Assembly: GCF_902498805.1 (NCBI RefSeq) | Contig: NZ_LR701574.1 | Location: 248,001-312,000, forward strand | Source of the DNA: Imperialibacter sp. EC-SDR9 | Lineage (GTDB): Bacteria; Bacteroidota; Bacteroidia; Cytophagales; Cyclobacteriaceae | Length of the DNA stretch: 64,000 nucleotides | Direction: 5' to 3' | Shown here: positions 36,109-44,026 of the stretch, piece by piece | Numbering within the stretch: the first letter of the stretch is position 1 | Layout of the letters: each line of letters starts with the position of its first letter | Notes under the pieces: generated by a model | What the model saw: only the letters and a program-made list of their open reading frames with translations | Told to the model about the DNA's origin: nothing | The model's database searches: none | Made by a program: the position numbers and the translations under genes

Positions 36109-37359
36109 CTATCCAACTGTAGCACCTTTTGACCCTGCTTTTGCATAGATTCCTTCATCTAATTTGCCTTTAACTTTTTCAAAGGCGGCAATGGTCACCT
36201 TAACATCTTCCAGGGTATGCACAGCAGTTGGGATAATGCGGAGCATAATCACTCCTTTTGGTACCACCGGATAAACAATCATGGAGCAGAAAACACCGTG
36301 GTTAGTTCGGAGATCTCTTACAAGGTTTGCTGCCTCATAAAGATCGCCTTTTAACAATACCGGCGTCACCGGTGAGGTGGTAGTTCCAATGTTAAAGCCT
36401 TTGGCTCTGAAGCCGTCTTGCACAGCACGAACAATCTTCCAGAGGTTGTCCTTGTGCTGAGGTTGAGTTCTTAATATTTCCAATCTCTTAAGCCCGCCAA
36501 TGATCAAAGGCATTGGGATAGACTTAGCATAAATTTGAGACCTGGTATTGTAACGGAGGAAGTCGATAATTTCTGCTTCACCGGCCACGAAAGCCCCAAT
36601 GCTCGCCATAGATTTGGCGAAGGTAGAAAAGTAAAGGTCGATTTGATCCTGAACTCCCTGCTCCTCTCCTGTGCCAGCACCCGTTTTGCCCATAGTTCCA
36701 AAACCATGTGCATCATCCACAAGAAGCTTGAAGTTGTATTTGCTCTTAAGAGCAGCGATGCCTTTCAGGTTGCCCTGATTGCCGCTCATTCCGAAAACAC
36801 CTTCGGTAATGACAAGGATACCGCCACCAGATTCTTCGGTAAGTTTCGTAGCCCTCTGAAGTTGCTTCTCAAGGCTGGTCATATCATTGTGCGGGTACAC
36901 AAAACGCTTGCCTATGTGCAAACGAAGACCATCTATGATACATGCATGAGATTCCGCATCGTATACGATAACATCTTTTCTATCAACAAGAGCATCTATT
37001 ACCGACATGATTCCCTGGTAACCGTAGTTCAGCAGCATCACATCATCCTTTTCTTCAAACTTTGCCAACTCTTTTTCAAGTTGCTCATGGTAGTTTGAAT
37101 TACCAGTCATCATTCTCGCACCCATTGGATAACCAAGTCCCCAAGCAGCAGCAGCCTCGGCATCAACCTTTCTTACCTCCGGGTGGTTAGCCAAACCAAG
37201 GTAGTTGTTGAGACTCCAGGTAAGTACTTCCTGGCCTTTGAACATCATTCTTGGAGCGATTTCCCCTTCAAGCTTGGGAAACATGTAGTAATTATCATCG
37301 ATGAACTTATGACGACCTAGTGGTCCCTTGTCCTGAAGAAGCTTTTCAAAAAGATCCAT
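36109..37359 (-). CDS. Alpha-oxoamine synthase family enzyme (glycine C-acetyltransferase / serine palmitoyltransferase-like)
   Basis: The 416 residues form a fold-type I PLP enzyme that condenses an amino acid with an acyl-CoA. Motifs are NNYLGLANHP (51-60), a GSN-YHEQLE substrate region, DDAHGFGTMG (cofactor Asp and His near 216-225) and TFAKSMASIGAFV with the Schiff-base lysine. Family members make 2-amino-3-ketobutyrate, 3-ketosphinganine or 8-amino-7-oxononanoate. The N-terminus (MDLFEKLLQDKGP) and the AAWGLGYPMGARMMTG segment differ from textbook BioF and Kbl. In Bacteroidota, sphingolipid synthesis makes a palmitoyltransferase role plausible, but I cannot decide. The gene is single, with no threonine dehydrogenase or biotin gene adjacent. 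Confidence 0.78.
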   Translation of the reverse strand: MDLFEKLLQDKGPLGRHKFIDDNYYMFPKLEGEIAPRMMFKGQEVLTWSLNNYLGLANHPEVRKVDAEAAAAWGLGYPMGARMMTGNSNYHEQLEKELAKFEEKDDVMLLNYGYQGIMSVIDALVDRKDVIVYDAESHACIIDGLRLHIGKRFVYPHNDMTSLEKQLQRATKLTEESGGGILVITEGVFGMSGNQGNLKGIAALKSKYNFKLLVDDAHGFGTMGKTGAGTGEEQGVQDQIDLYFSTFAKSMASIGAFVAGEAEIIDFLRYNTRSQIYAKSIPMPLIIGGLKRLEILRTQPQHKDNLWKIVRAVQDGFRAKGFNIGTTTSPVTPVLLKGDLYEAANLVRDLRTNHGVFCSMIVYPVVPKGVIMLRIIPTAVHTLEDVKVTIAAFEKVKGKLDEGIYAKAGSKGATVG

Positions 37360-37517
37360 TTATCAATTTAGCGTTATCTGTGCGTGTTTTTCAAAAAACA
37401 CACAAATCTAATAGGAATAATTCGGCATATCAAACCAACTTTAAATAATACACAGGGAGTTTAGAATTTAGAATTGAAATAAGTAGCATTGTGCATACCG
37501 ACCTCAAAACAACATCG

Positions 37518-39023
37518 ATGCCCAACATTAAGAAGATATTAATTGCGAACCGTGGTGAGATCGCTCTGAGAGTGATGAGGACTGCCCGGGAAATGGGGAT
37601 AAAAACGGTGGCAATATACAGCGAAGCGGATAGAAAAGCATTACACGTTAGATATGCGGACGAAGCATTCTGCGTTGGCCCCCCACCCTCAAAGGAGTCA
37701 TACCTTAAGATGGACGCCATCATTGACGTAGCGAAAAAAGCCGGAGCCGATGCCATTCATCCCGGCTACGGCTTTCTCTCTGAAAATGCCATTTTCGCAG
37801 ACAAAGTAGCGAAAGCCGGGCTCATCTTCATCGGCCCTTCCCCGGCTGCTATTGAGGTGATGGGCAGCAAACTTGCGGCCAAAGAGGCCGTGTCTCATTA
37901 CGACATACCCATGGTGCCCGGCATACAAACAGCCATCACTGATATTCCAAAAGCAAAAAAACAAGCAGCTGAAGTAGGCTATCCCATACTGATTAAAGCA
38001 AGTGCAGGTGGTGGTGGCAAAGGCATGAGGATTGTGAACGAGGAGAGTGAATTTGAAGAACAAATGCAAAGGGCCATCAGTGAAGCAGAATCAGCTTTTG
38101 GAGATGGTGCCGTTTTTATTGAAAAGTACATTACATCGCCACGACATATAGAGGTGCAGGTGCTGGGCGACCAGCATGGCAACATCATCCATCTGTTTGA
38201 AAGGGAATGCAGTATTCAGCGGCGGCACCAAAAGGTCATTGAGGAAGCACCTTCTTCCGTTTATGGTAAAGAGAAGAGAATGGCCATCGGCGAGGCAGCA
38301 GTTAGAGTAGCCAAAGCATGCGACTATTACGGAGCTGGAACTGTGGAGTTTATAGTAGATGAGAATCTCGATTTTTTCTTCCTTGAAATGAACACCCGTT
38401 TACAGGTAGAGCATCCAGTGACGGAACAGATTACGGGAATTGACCTTGTCAGACAGCAGATACTGATTGCAGAAGGCAAACCACTGGATATCAAACAAGA
38501 AGACTTGAAAATACACGGTCACTCATTGGAAGTGAGGGTGTACGCAGAAGACCCTGCCAATAACTTCCTGCCAGACATTGGAAAGTTGGTTACCTATGTG
38601 CGCCCGCAGGGGCTTGGTGTGCGGGTAGACGATGGCTTTGAAGAAGGCATGGATATACCGATCTATTACGACCCAATGATTGCCAAGCTGACCGTGCACG
38701 CCGAAACGAGAGAACTTGCCATCGGAAGAATGCTCAGGGCCATAAACGAGTATAAAATATCAGGCATAAAAACGACGCTTCCATTCTGTAGCTTTGTTTT
38801 GCAACACGAGGCCTTTGTTTCAGGGAATTTCGATACCCGGTTTGTTGAAAAGTACTTCACCCCAGCGTCGCTGGATGTTGACCTAACGGAACAGGAAGCG
38901 CAGATAGCAGCCCTCCTGGGAGTAAAGCAAATGGCCGTCACTCAAAATAGTTCCGGACAAAGTACATCCAGTTCCCCGTCGGATGTAAAGCTGAGCCAGT
39001 GGAAACAAAGAGCAAAACTGTAG
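37518..39023 (+). CDS. accC: Biotin carboxylase subunit of an acyl-CoA carboxylase
   Basis: The protein has 501 residues from the ATG opening MPNIKKILIA. An upstream GTG would add nine unconserved residues. The biotin-dependent carboxylase N-terminal fold (ANRGEIALRVMRTAREMG), ATP-grasp (GGGGKGMRIV; FLEMNTRLQVEHPVTE) and C-terminal biotin carboxylase domain are complete. The enzyme puts bicarbonate onto biotin using ATP, the first half-reaction of acetyl-CoA (or propionyl-CoA) carboxylase. A Ser/Gln-rich tail of about 40 residues follows the core. The carrier protein gene is not adjacent. DUF1015 follows after nine bases. Confidence 0.9.
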   Translation: MPNIKKILIANRGEIALRVMRTAREMGIKTVAIYSEADRKALHVRYADEAFCVGPPPSKESYLKMDAIIDVAKKAGADAIHPGYGFLSENAIFADKVAKAGLIFIGPSPAAIEVMGSKLAAKEAVSHYDIPMVPGIQTAITDIPKAKKQAAEVGYPILIKASAGGGGKGMRIVNEESEFEEQMQRAISEAESAFGDGAVFIEKYITSPRHIEVQVLGDQHGNIIHLFERECSIQRRHQKVIEEAPSSVYGKEKRMAIGEAAVRVAKACDYYGAGTVEFIVDENLDFFFLEMNTRLQVEHPVTEQITGIDLVRQQILIAEGKPLDIKQEDLKIHGHSLEVRVYAEDPANNFLPDIGKLVTYVRPQGLGVRVDDGFEEGMDIPIYYDPMIAKLTVHAETRELAIGRMLRAINEYKISGIKTTLPFCSFVLQHEAFVSGNFDTRFVEKYFTPASLDVDLTEQEAQIAALLGVKQMAVTQNSSGQSTSSSPSDVKLSQWKQRAKL

Positions 39024-39032
39024 CAAAAAGGA

Positions 39033-40334
39033 ATGGCAGAGATAAGACCCTTTAAAGCCTGGAGATATAACTACAAGCTGCGAAAACAAATTGACGAACT
39101 AACTTCTCCCCTTTTTGACGTTGTTTCTGAGAAGCAGAGGGCCAGGTTGTACCAAAACCCGCACAATAGCATCCATTTGTCGGTGCCCCAGGGAGAAAAC
39201 GCTGCCTGGAAAGCAGGGCAAACGCTCCAGCAGTGGAAGGACGAAAAAGTAATTGTTCAGGACATGGTGCCGGGCATTTATAGCTACTTCCAATATTTTA
39301 CCTTGCCAGGCGACACCAAAGAATACTGCCGCAAAGGTTTTATCGCATTTATCCGAGCCTACGACTGGTCAGACAAAGTGCTGATGCGACACGAAAGCAC
39401 GATGCCGCATTCCGTTGACGACAGGGTGGCCATTCTCGAAGAAACGAAACTCAACGTGAGCCCCACACACGGGTTGTATACCGACCCCGGCTTCCAAATA
39501 GAGGCTATGCTTGATGCCAGCATCCAACAGCCAATTTATGAAGCGGAAGACTATCAGGGAGTGCGGGATGTCCTCGGGGTGGTGAATGATGCAGCATCGA
39601 TTCGAAAAATCGTTTCCATCATGAAAGACAAGCAGATAATATTGGCGGATGGTCACCACCGGTATGAGGGATCGTTGAGGTACAAAAAAATGCAATTGGC
39701 CAAAGAGCCGACGGCTACCGGCAAAGAAGCCTTCAATTACCATATGATGTACTTCACCAACACGGAGGCGCACGATTTAAGAATTTTGCCTACCCATCGC
39801 CTGGTAAAAAACATCCCCGACTTTGTGCCAGCTCAACTTCTCGAAAAGTTGGCTGCTTATTTTATTATTAAACCTGTGGAAAATGCCTCCGATGTCAATG
39901 AGATCATTCTCGGCAAGCAATGGGCTTTTGGTTTACTCATGGGTGACGAGGCCTACAAAATACGACTCAAGCCAGAGTGCATCGACCTGATTGACTGGAA
40001 CTTCCCTGATAAAATCAAAGAGCTTGATTTGACAGTGATGCACTACTTTATTTTTGAAAAGATACTGGGCATTGCCGGCAAAGACCAAACGAGGTCCGAA
40101 AAGATATCGTTCGAACGAAATTTCACGGAATGTCATTCAAGTGTATTGAGTGGAGAGGCGCAGTTTGCGGTCATCACCAAGGATATATCTATCGAAACAA
40201 TCAAAGAAGTGTGTTTGAGTGGGTATACCCTCCCTCAAAAGTCTACTTATTTTTACCCCAAAGTCATTTGCGGTTTTCTGTTTGGATCTATTCAAGAAGA
40301 TGAATTTACGTCACCCTTTGATTCTAGCCTCTAA
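39033..40334 (+). CDS. DUF1015 family protein
   Basis: The 433 residues match DUF1015, a cytoplasmic family of unknown function common in many bacteria. IRPFKAWRYN at the start is followed by TSPLFDVVSEKQRARL, NSIHLSVPQGE, an HDRVAILEETK-like stretch (SVDDRVAILEE) and the signature ADGHHRYEGSL (near 208-218) with a pair of histidines. It follows accC by nine bases and overlaps the Maf gene by 35, so the three genes form one transcript. No reaction can be assigned. Confidence 0.85.
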   Translation: MAEIRPFKAWRYNYKLRKQIDELTSPLFDVVSEKQRARLYQNPHNSIHLSVPQGENAAWKAGQTLQQWKDEKVIVQDMVPGIYSYFQYFTLPGDTKEYCRKGFIAFIRAYDWSDKVLMRHESTMPHSVDDRVAILEETKLNVSPTHGLYTDPGFQIEAMLDASIQQPIYEAEDYQGVRDVLGVVNDAASIRKIVSIMKDKQIILADGHHRYEGSLRYKKMQLAKEPTATGKEAFNYHMMYFTNTEAHDLRILPTHRLVKNIPDFVPAQLLEKLAAYFIIKPVENASDVNEIILGKQWAFGLLMGDEAYKIRLKPECIDLIDWNFPDKIKELDLTVMHYFIFEKILGIAGKDQTRSEKISFERNFTECHSSVLSGEAQFAVITKDISIETIKEVCLSGYTLPQKSTYFYPKVICGFLFGSIQEDEFTSPFDSSL

Positions 40335-40872
40335 CTCCCCCAGGAGGCAACAGCTGCTGAGAGAAGCCGACTTTAGTTTTGAAGTCTACACCGAGCAGGT
40401 GGATGAAAGCTATCCGGATAGCATCGAAAAAACCGGTGTGGGTGAATACCTGGCCAGGAAAAAAAGTGCCTTTTACGGCAAAAAACTTTCCAATGCCATC
40501 ATTGTCACAGCCGACACGACGGTTGTGCTGGATAACAAGCTTTTGGAAAAACCAGCCGACGAAAAAGAGGCTTTTGAAATGCTTACCAGGCTATCGGGCC
40601 GGTCACATGATGTAATTACTGGCGTCTGTATTGCTGCACCGGACGGCCTTGATTCTTTCTCGGTATCAACCCGGGTAACCTTCAAAGAGTTGGCCAATGA
40701 TGAGATTGATTATTATATCAGTAACTATAAACCGTTCGACAAGGCAGGTGCCTATGGCATCCAGGAGTGGATTGGCATGATAGGTATCACGGGCATAGAA
40801 GGTTCTTATTTTAATGTGGTGGGCTTGCCCATTCAGGAAGTATACCGAAGGCTACTAAAGTACCGTTTGTGA
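40300..40872 (+). CDS. maf: Maf-like nucleoside triphosphate pyrophosphatase
   Basis: The protein has 190 residues from the ATG opening MNLRHPLILA. A longer upstream ATG (40219) would overlap DUF1015 far more and add a non-family leader. Family motifs are ASNSPRRQQLLREA (9-22), DESYPDS, VTADTTVVLD, the GRSHDVITGVC segment and FDKAGAYGIQEW. Maf proteins remove pyrophosphate from dTTP, UTP or modified nucleotides. The start lies inside the DUF1015 reading frame, 35 bases before its stop. Confidence 0.88.
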   Translation: MNLRHPLILASNSPRRQQLLREADFSFEVYTEQVDESYPDSIEKTGVGEYLARKKSAFYGKKLSNAIIVTADTTVVLDNKLLEKPADEKEAFEMLTRLSGRSHDVITGVCIAAPDGLDSFSVSTRVTFKELANDEIDYYISNYKPFDKAGAYGIQEWIGMIGITGIEGSYFNVVGLPIQEVYRRLLKYRL

Positions 40873-40888
40873 GCGGCCCATTTGCACT

Positions 40889-42343
40889 TTAGTTGAACTC
40901 GTCTTTCAGACTGCTATAGATTCTCTTCGATTTTTCCAGGCCATTCCTGTACACCTCTGCCTCCGCTGGGTCGGGCAAAAACTCCTTTTCGAAATGCACC
41001 AGCCTTGACGCATCTTTCAAATCCTTCAGTTCACCGATGGAATGCATGCCAAGAATAGCGGCTCCAAATGCTGAACTTTCGGCAGAGTTGCATAGCCAGC
41101 AAGGCTTTTGAAGCACATTGGAAAGGGTTTGAATCAGGTAATCTGACTTGGCAAAGCCGCCGCTAACTACTACTTTTTCCACCTCTCCGGTTACCTGGTC
41201 AACAGTTTCTGCAATATGGTGAGCAGCCTGGAAAACACCTTCCCACACCGCCTTATAGAAATGATTTTTCGTGTGGTTCATCTGTACGCCGAAAAACACT
41301 CCCTTTGACTCCGGATCCCAAATTGGCGCTCTTTCGCCAAGCAGGTAAGGGAGAAAAATCAAACCATCGCTCCCGGGCCTTACAGATCGCAGCGCCTGTT
41401 CGTCAAACTCACCATCGCCAAATTCCTTTTCAAACCACTGGGCCACCACACCACCGTTGTTAGATGGCCCGCCAACAACGTACAAGTCACTTGTCAGGAT
41501 GTAGTTGAATACACTTTGCTTTTCATCTCTGACAAATTTGTCTATTGTCTTGCGGTAGGCGCTGCTGGTACCAATAGTGAGCGAGGCGGTGGTTGCATCA
41601 AGCACTCCGGATCCCAGGTTGGCCAGGCAGCCATCACTGGCCCCGATAATCACCGGAGTATCCACTTCGACACCAAGCTGCTGAGCGATGCCAGCTTTGA
41701 GTTTCGGGAGAATTGTCGTTGTTGGAACTACAACCGGCAACTGCGCTTCCTTTATCCCGGCCACTTGCAATGCCAGGTCATTCCACTTTGTCTGCTCGTT
41801 ATTGTATAAGCCGGTAGCTGAGGCCAGCGACTGATCTAGCAGGTACTCCCCTGTCCATCTGTGAATTATGTACTCTTTTATTGAGACAAACTTCTCGGCT
41901 CGCTGCATCAGGTCCGGGCGGTTCTTTTGCAGCCATAGCAGTTTGCACAGCGGCGACATGGGGTGAATGGGTGTGCCTGACGCAAAATAGATGGCAGCCC
42001 CCTCTTCACTGGCCTTTAGCTGTCTGGCTTCTTTGTCGCTTCTATTGTCGGCCCAGATAATAAGATTAGTGATAGGTTCCCCAATTTTGCCTATCAGCAT
42101 TAGCCCGTGCATGGCCGACGAGATGCTTACAGCCATCGGTTTTTCACCCAACTGTTCAACAAGCGTTTTGAGCGCAGCTTCCGACGCATTGACAATTTGC
42201 CCTGGATCTTGTTCAAACCAACCTTCCTGCGGAGAAATAAGAGGGTAATTATTATTGACTACTTTGAGCTGCCTGCCATCAACGCCAAATGCTACTGCCT
42301 TTGTGCTGGTAGTGCCAATGTCTAAACCTACGAGGTACTGCAT
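40889..42343 (-). CDS. FGGY carbohydrate kinase, gluconokinase/xylulokinase type
   Basis: The 484 residues match FGGY sugar kinases. The nucleotide-binding start GLDIGTTSTKAVAF is followed by SSAMHGLMLIG, IIWADNRSDKEA, GTPIHPMSPLCKLLWL, SDGCLANLGSG, PYLLGERAPIWDP and VVSGGFAKSDYLIQ, in order. The IHPMSP-type segment and RSDKEA favour gluconate, while xylulose or another polyol remains possible. The gene converges with maf and has no sugar transport gene adjacent. It phosphorylates its sugar in the cytoplasm. Confidence 0.85.
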   Translation of the reverse strand: MQYLVGLDIGTTSTKAVAFGVDGRQLKVVNNNYPLISPQEGWFEQDPGQIVNASEAALKTLVEQLGEKPMAVSISSAMHGLMLIGKIGEPITNLIIWADNRSDKEARQLKASEEGAAIYFASGTPIHPMSPLCKLLWLQKNRPDLMQRAEKFVSIKEYIIHRWTGEYLLDQSLASATGLYNNEQTKWNDLALQVAGIKEAQLPVVVPTTTILPKLKAGIAQQLGVEVDTPVIIGASDGCLANLGSGVLDATTASLTIGTSSAYRKTIDKFVRDEKQSVFNYILTSDLYVVGGPSNNGGVVAQWFEKEFGDGEFDEQALRSVRPGSDGLIFLPYLLGERAPIWDPESKGVFFGVQMNHTKNHFYKAVWEGVFQAAHHIAETVDQVTGEVEKVVVSGGFAKSDYLIQTLSNVLQKPCWLCNSAESSAFGAAILGMHSIGELKDLKDASRLVHFEKEFLPDPAEAEVYRNGLEKSKRIYSSLKDEFN

Positions 42344-42438
42344 CCAATTGTGTTCGAAAAACTATGATCTGTAAACTTATGGCGAATTAAATCGTTTCTT
42401 TTTACTAATATGAAATCCAGGACTAAAATTTGATCCAG

Positions 42439-43014
42439 ATGAGCGAAAGTTCTTCCTTATTCCCAGCCCAAAGGAGTCAGCAATTATTTGAGTACTTGTT
42501 TCTGATCCACTTGAAGGAAATAGAAAAAGATGTTGTTGAATTAAAGGAAAGGCTTTTTAATACCATGGGAAGCAGGTATGCCGGACACCACTCCACACCT
42601 CATATTTCACTTTTTAACATTTCCACTACCGATCAAATGGACCACATGCTGGAACTAATGAATATTAGCTGGATGCCGTCGTTTGAGGTAAACGTAAATG
42701 GCTTCGACTATTATTCACATGGCCAAAAAAGCAGAACGCTTTACGTGAATATTGAGAAAAAAGACAGCATTGTTTACCTGCAAAAATGGCTGGCCAATTT
42801 TTTCAAGCTGAGAAGGCACAGCTACGACCCACATATTACGCTGGGAAGGACAATTCCTGTCGATTTGTTTGAAAAGGCCTGGGACGACATAAAGAGCCTG
42901 CGTTTCCAAAAATCGTTTACCTGCGACCGGCTGGTTGTTCTGAAAAGAAAACAACAAAAGGAAGACCCTTTGAAATGGGGACCCTACCGGGAAATCATGC
43001 TGGCAAGCAATTAA
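42439..43014 (+). CDS. 2H phosphoesterase (2'-5' RNA ligase-like) family protein
   Basis: The protein has 191 residues from the ATG opening MSESSSLF. A TTG three codons upstream is also in frame. Both catalytic H-x-T/S motifs of the 2H family are present: TPHISLF (near 57) and DPHITLGR (near 136). The family includes tRNA-related ligases and cyclic phosphodiesterases that open 2'-3' cyclic phosphates, and the substrate is unknown. The protein is soluble with no signal. The gene is single, between the kinase and nitrilase genes. Confidence 0.75.
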   Translation: MSESSSLFPAQRSQQLFEYLFLIHLKEIEKDVVELKERLFNTMGSRYAGHHSTPHISLFNISTTDQMDHMLELMNISWMPSFEVNVNGFDYYSHGQKSRTLYVNIEKKDSIVYLQKWLANFFKLRRHSYDPHITLGRTIPVDLFEKAWDDIKSLRFQKSFTCDRLVVLKRKQQKEDPLKWGPYREIMLASN

Positions 43015-43044
43015 AAACAGTCAGCTAGTCAGAGCCCGGCAATA

Positions 43045-43995
43045 TTATGGTTTCAACCAGGTTGGCTGAGTGCTCGATTCGTGCTCTCTCCCAATAATGT
43101 CTTTATACAGTGCGGGCCTTCTTGCCTTTCTATAGCGGTAGCCACCAGCTAATGTCAGTTTTTCTGGGGTAATGGTAGCCACAGTTACCTCATCGTCAAA
43201 GCTTTTTATTTCTGTCAGAATTTCTCCATAAGGATCAAGAATAAGGGAATTGCCATTTTTCAGGTGCTCCCCGTCGTAGCCAATAGGGTTTGTGAAAACG
43301 TAGTACACACCATTGTCATAAGCCCTTGCCGGTAGCCAGCGGAGCAGCCAGGCCCTTCCTTTCGGACCATCAAACTCCATGCGAAGCGGCACAGGATCGG
43401 TGTCTCTCTTTTGCCATAGAGCGTCGTCAACATAGCCCCGGCCGGGCATAGCCGACGGTGTACACATAGTTACGTGTGGCGCAAAGATGATTTCAGCCCC
43501 CAGCAGTGCCGTGGCTCTCACATTCTCGACCACATTGTTGTCGTAGCAAATCAAAATGCCACATTTCCAGCCCAGCAGGTCGAAAACAACATATTCGTTG
43601 CCGGGACTCAGGTACTCACTAATAAATGGATGAAGCTTACGGAACCTGGCTATCACACCATCTTTTGTTGCACACACATAGGTGTTGTATACTTTGTCTC
43701 CGTCTAGCTCCACAAGGCCAGCCAACACTGCTATATTGTGTTTTCTGGAGATGCTTATCAACTGCTGACAGGCCGGGCCATCTGGAACCGACTCAGCCAG
43801 GGCAAATACGTCATCCTTTGAAAGGTTCTTGAAAAATGTGTAGGCTGTCACCGACATTTCATGAAAGCTGATGACGTCAGCACCCCTGTTGGCGGCTGCT
43901 TTGGCGAGCTTGTCAATGACCGAGAGGTTGTAAGCTTTGTCGCCATCCTTAGGTTGGAATTGGGCAACTGCAATCTTAATTGGCTTCTTTTCCAT
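43045..43995 (-). CDS. Carbon-nitrogen hydrolase (nitrilase superfamily)
   Basis: The 316 residues have the full nitrilase triad: Glu in FHEMSVTAY (near 46), Lys in FRKLHPF (near 120) and Cys in ILICYDNNV (near 155). The enzyme would hydrolyse an amide or nitrile in the cytoplasm. The subgroup cannot be fixed, since aliphatic amidase, omega-amidase and N-carbamoyl hydrolases share these motifs. It lies 31 bases downstream of the NagB/PIG-L fusion on the same strand, but a terminator-like hairpin occupies that gap. Expression may therefore be partly uncoupled. Confidence 0.85.
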   Translation of the reverse strand: MEKKPIKIAVAQFQPKDGDKAYNLSVIDKLAKAAANRGADVISFHEMSVTAYTFFKNLSKDDVFALAESVPDGPACQQLISISRKHNIAVLAGLVELDGDKVYNTYVCATKDGVIARFRKLHPFISEYLSPGNEYVVFDLLGWKCGILICYDNNVVENVRATALLGAEIIFAPHVTMCTPSAMPGRGYVDDALWQKRDTDPVPLRMEFDGPKGRAWLLRWLPARAYDNGVYYVFTNPIGYDGEHLKNGNSLILDPYGEILTEIKSFDDEVTVATITPEKLTLAGGYRYRKARRPALYKDIIGREHESSTQPTWLKP

Positions 43996-44002
43996 AAAAA
44001 AT

Positions 44003-44024
44003 AAAGGGGCTTAGCGCCCCCTTT
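44003..44024 (-). terminator. Terminator-like hairpin between the NagB/PIG-L and nitrilase genes
   Basis: On the minus strand AAAGGGGGC pairs with GCCCC-TTT with one bulge. It is followed directly by a T-rich TTTATTTTTT stretch that runs into the nitrilase ATG at 43995. It looks like an intrinsic terminator that would cut transcription between the two genes, or attenuate it. Confidence 0.6.
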
Positions 44025-44026
44025 CG

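Noticed and set aside
36109-37359. Naming the synthase as kbl, bioF or spt
   Set aside because: The shared motifs of the alpha-oxoamine synthases do not separate the three, and no neighbour settles it.
40219-40299. A longer N-terminus for Maf
   Set aside because: The extra 27 residues lie inside the DUF1015 frame and precede the family start ASNSPRR. The ATG at 40300 gives the usual length.
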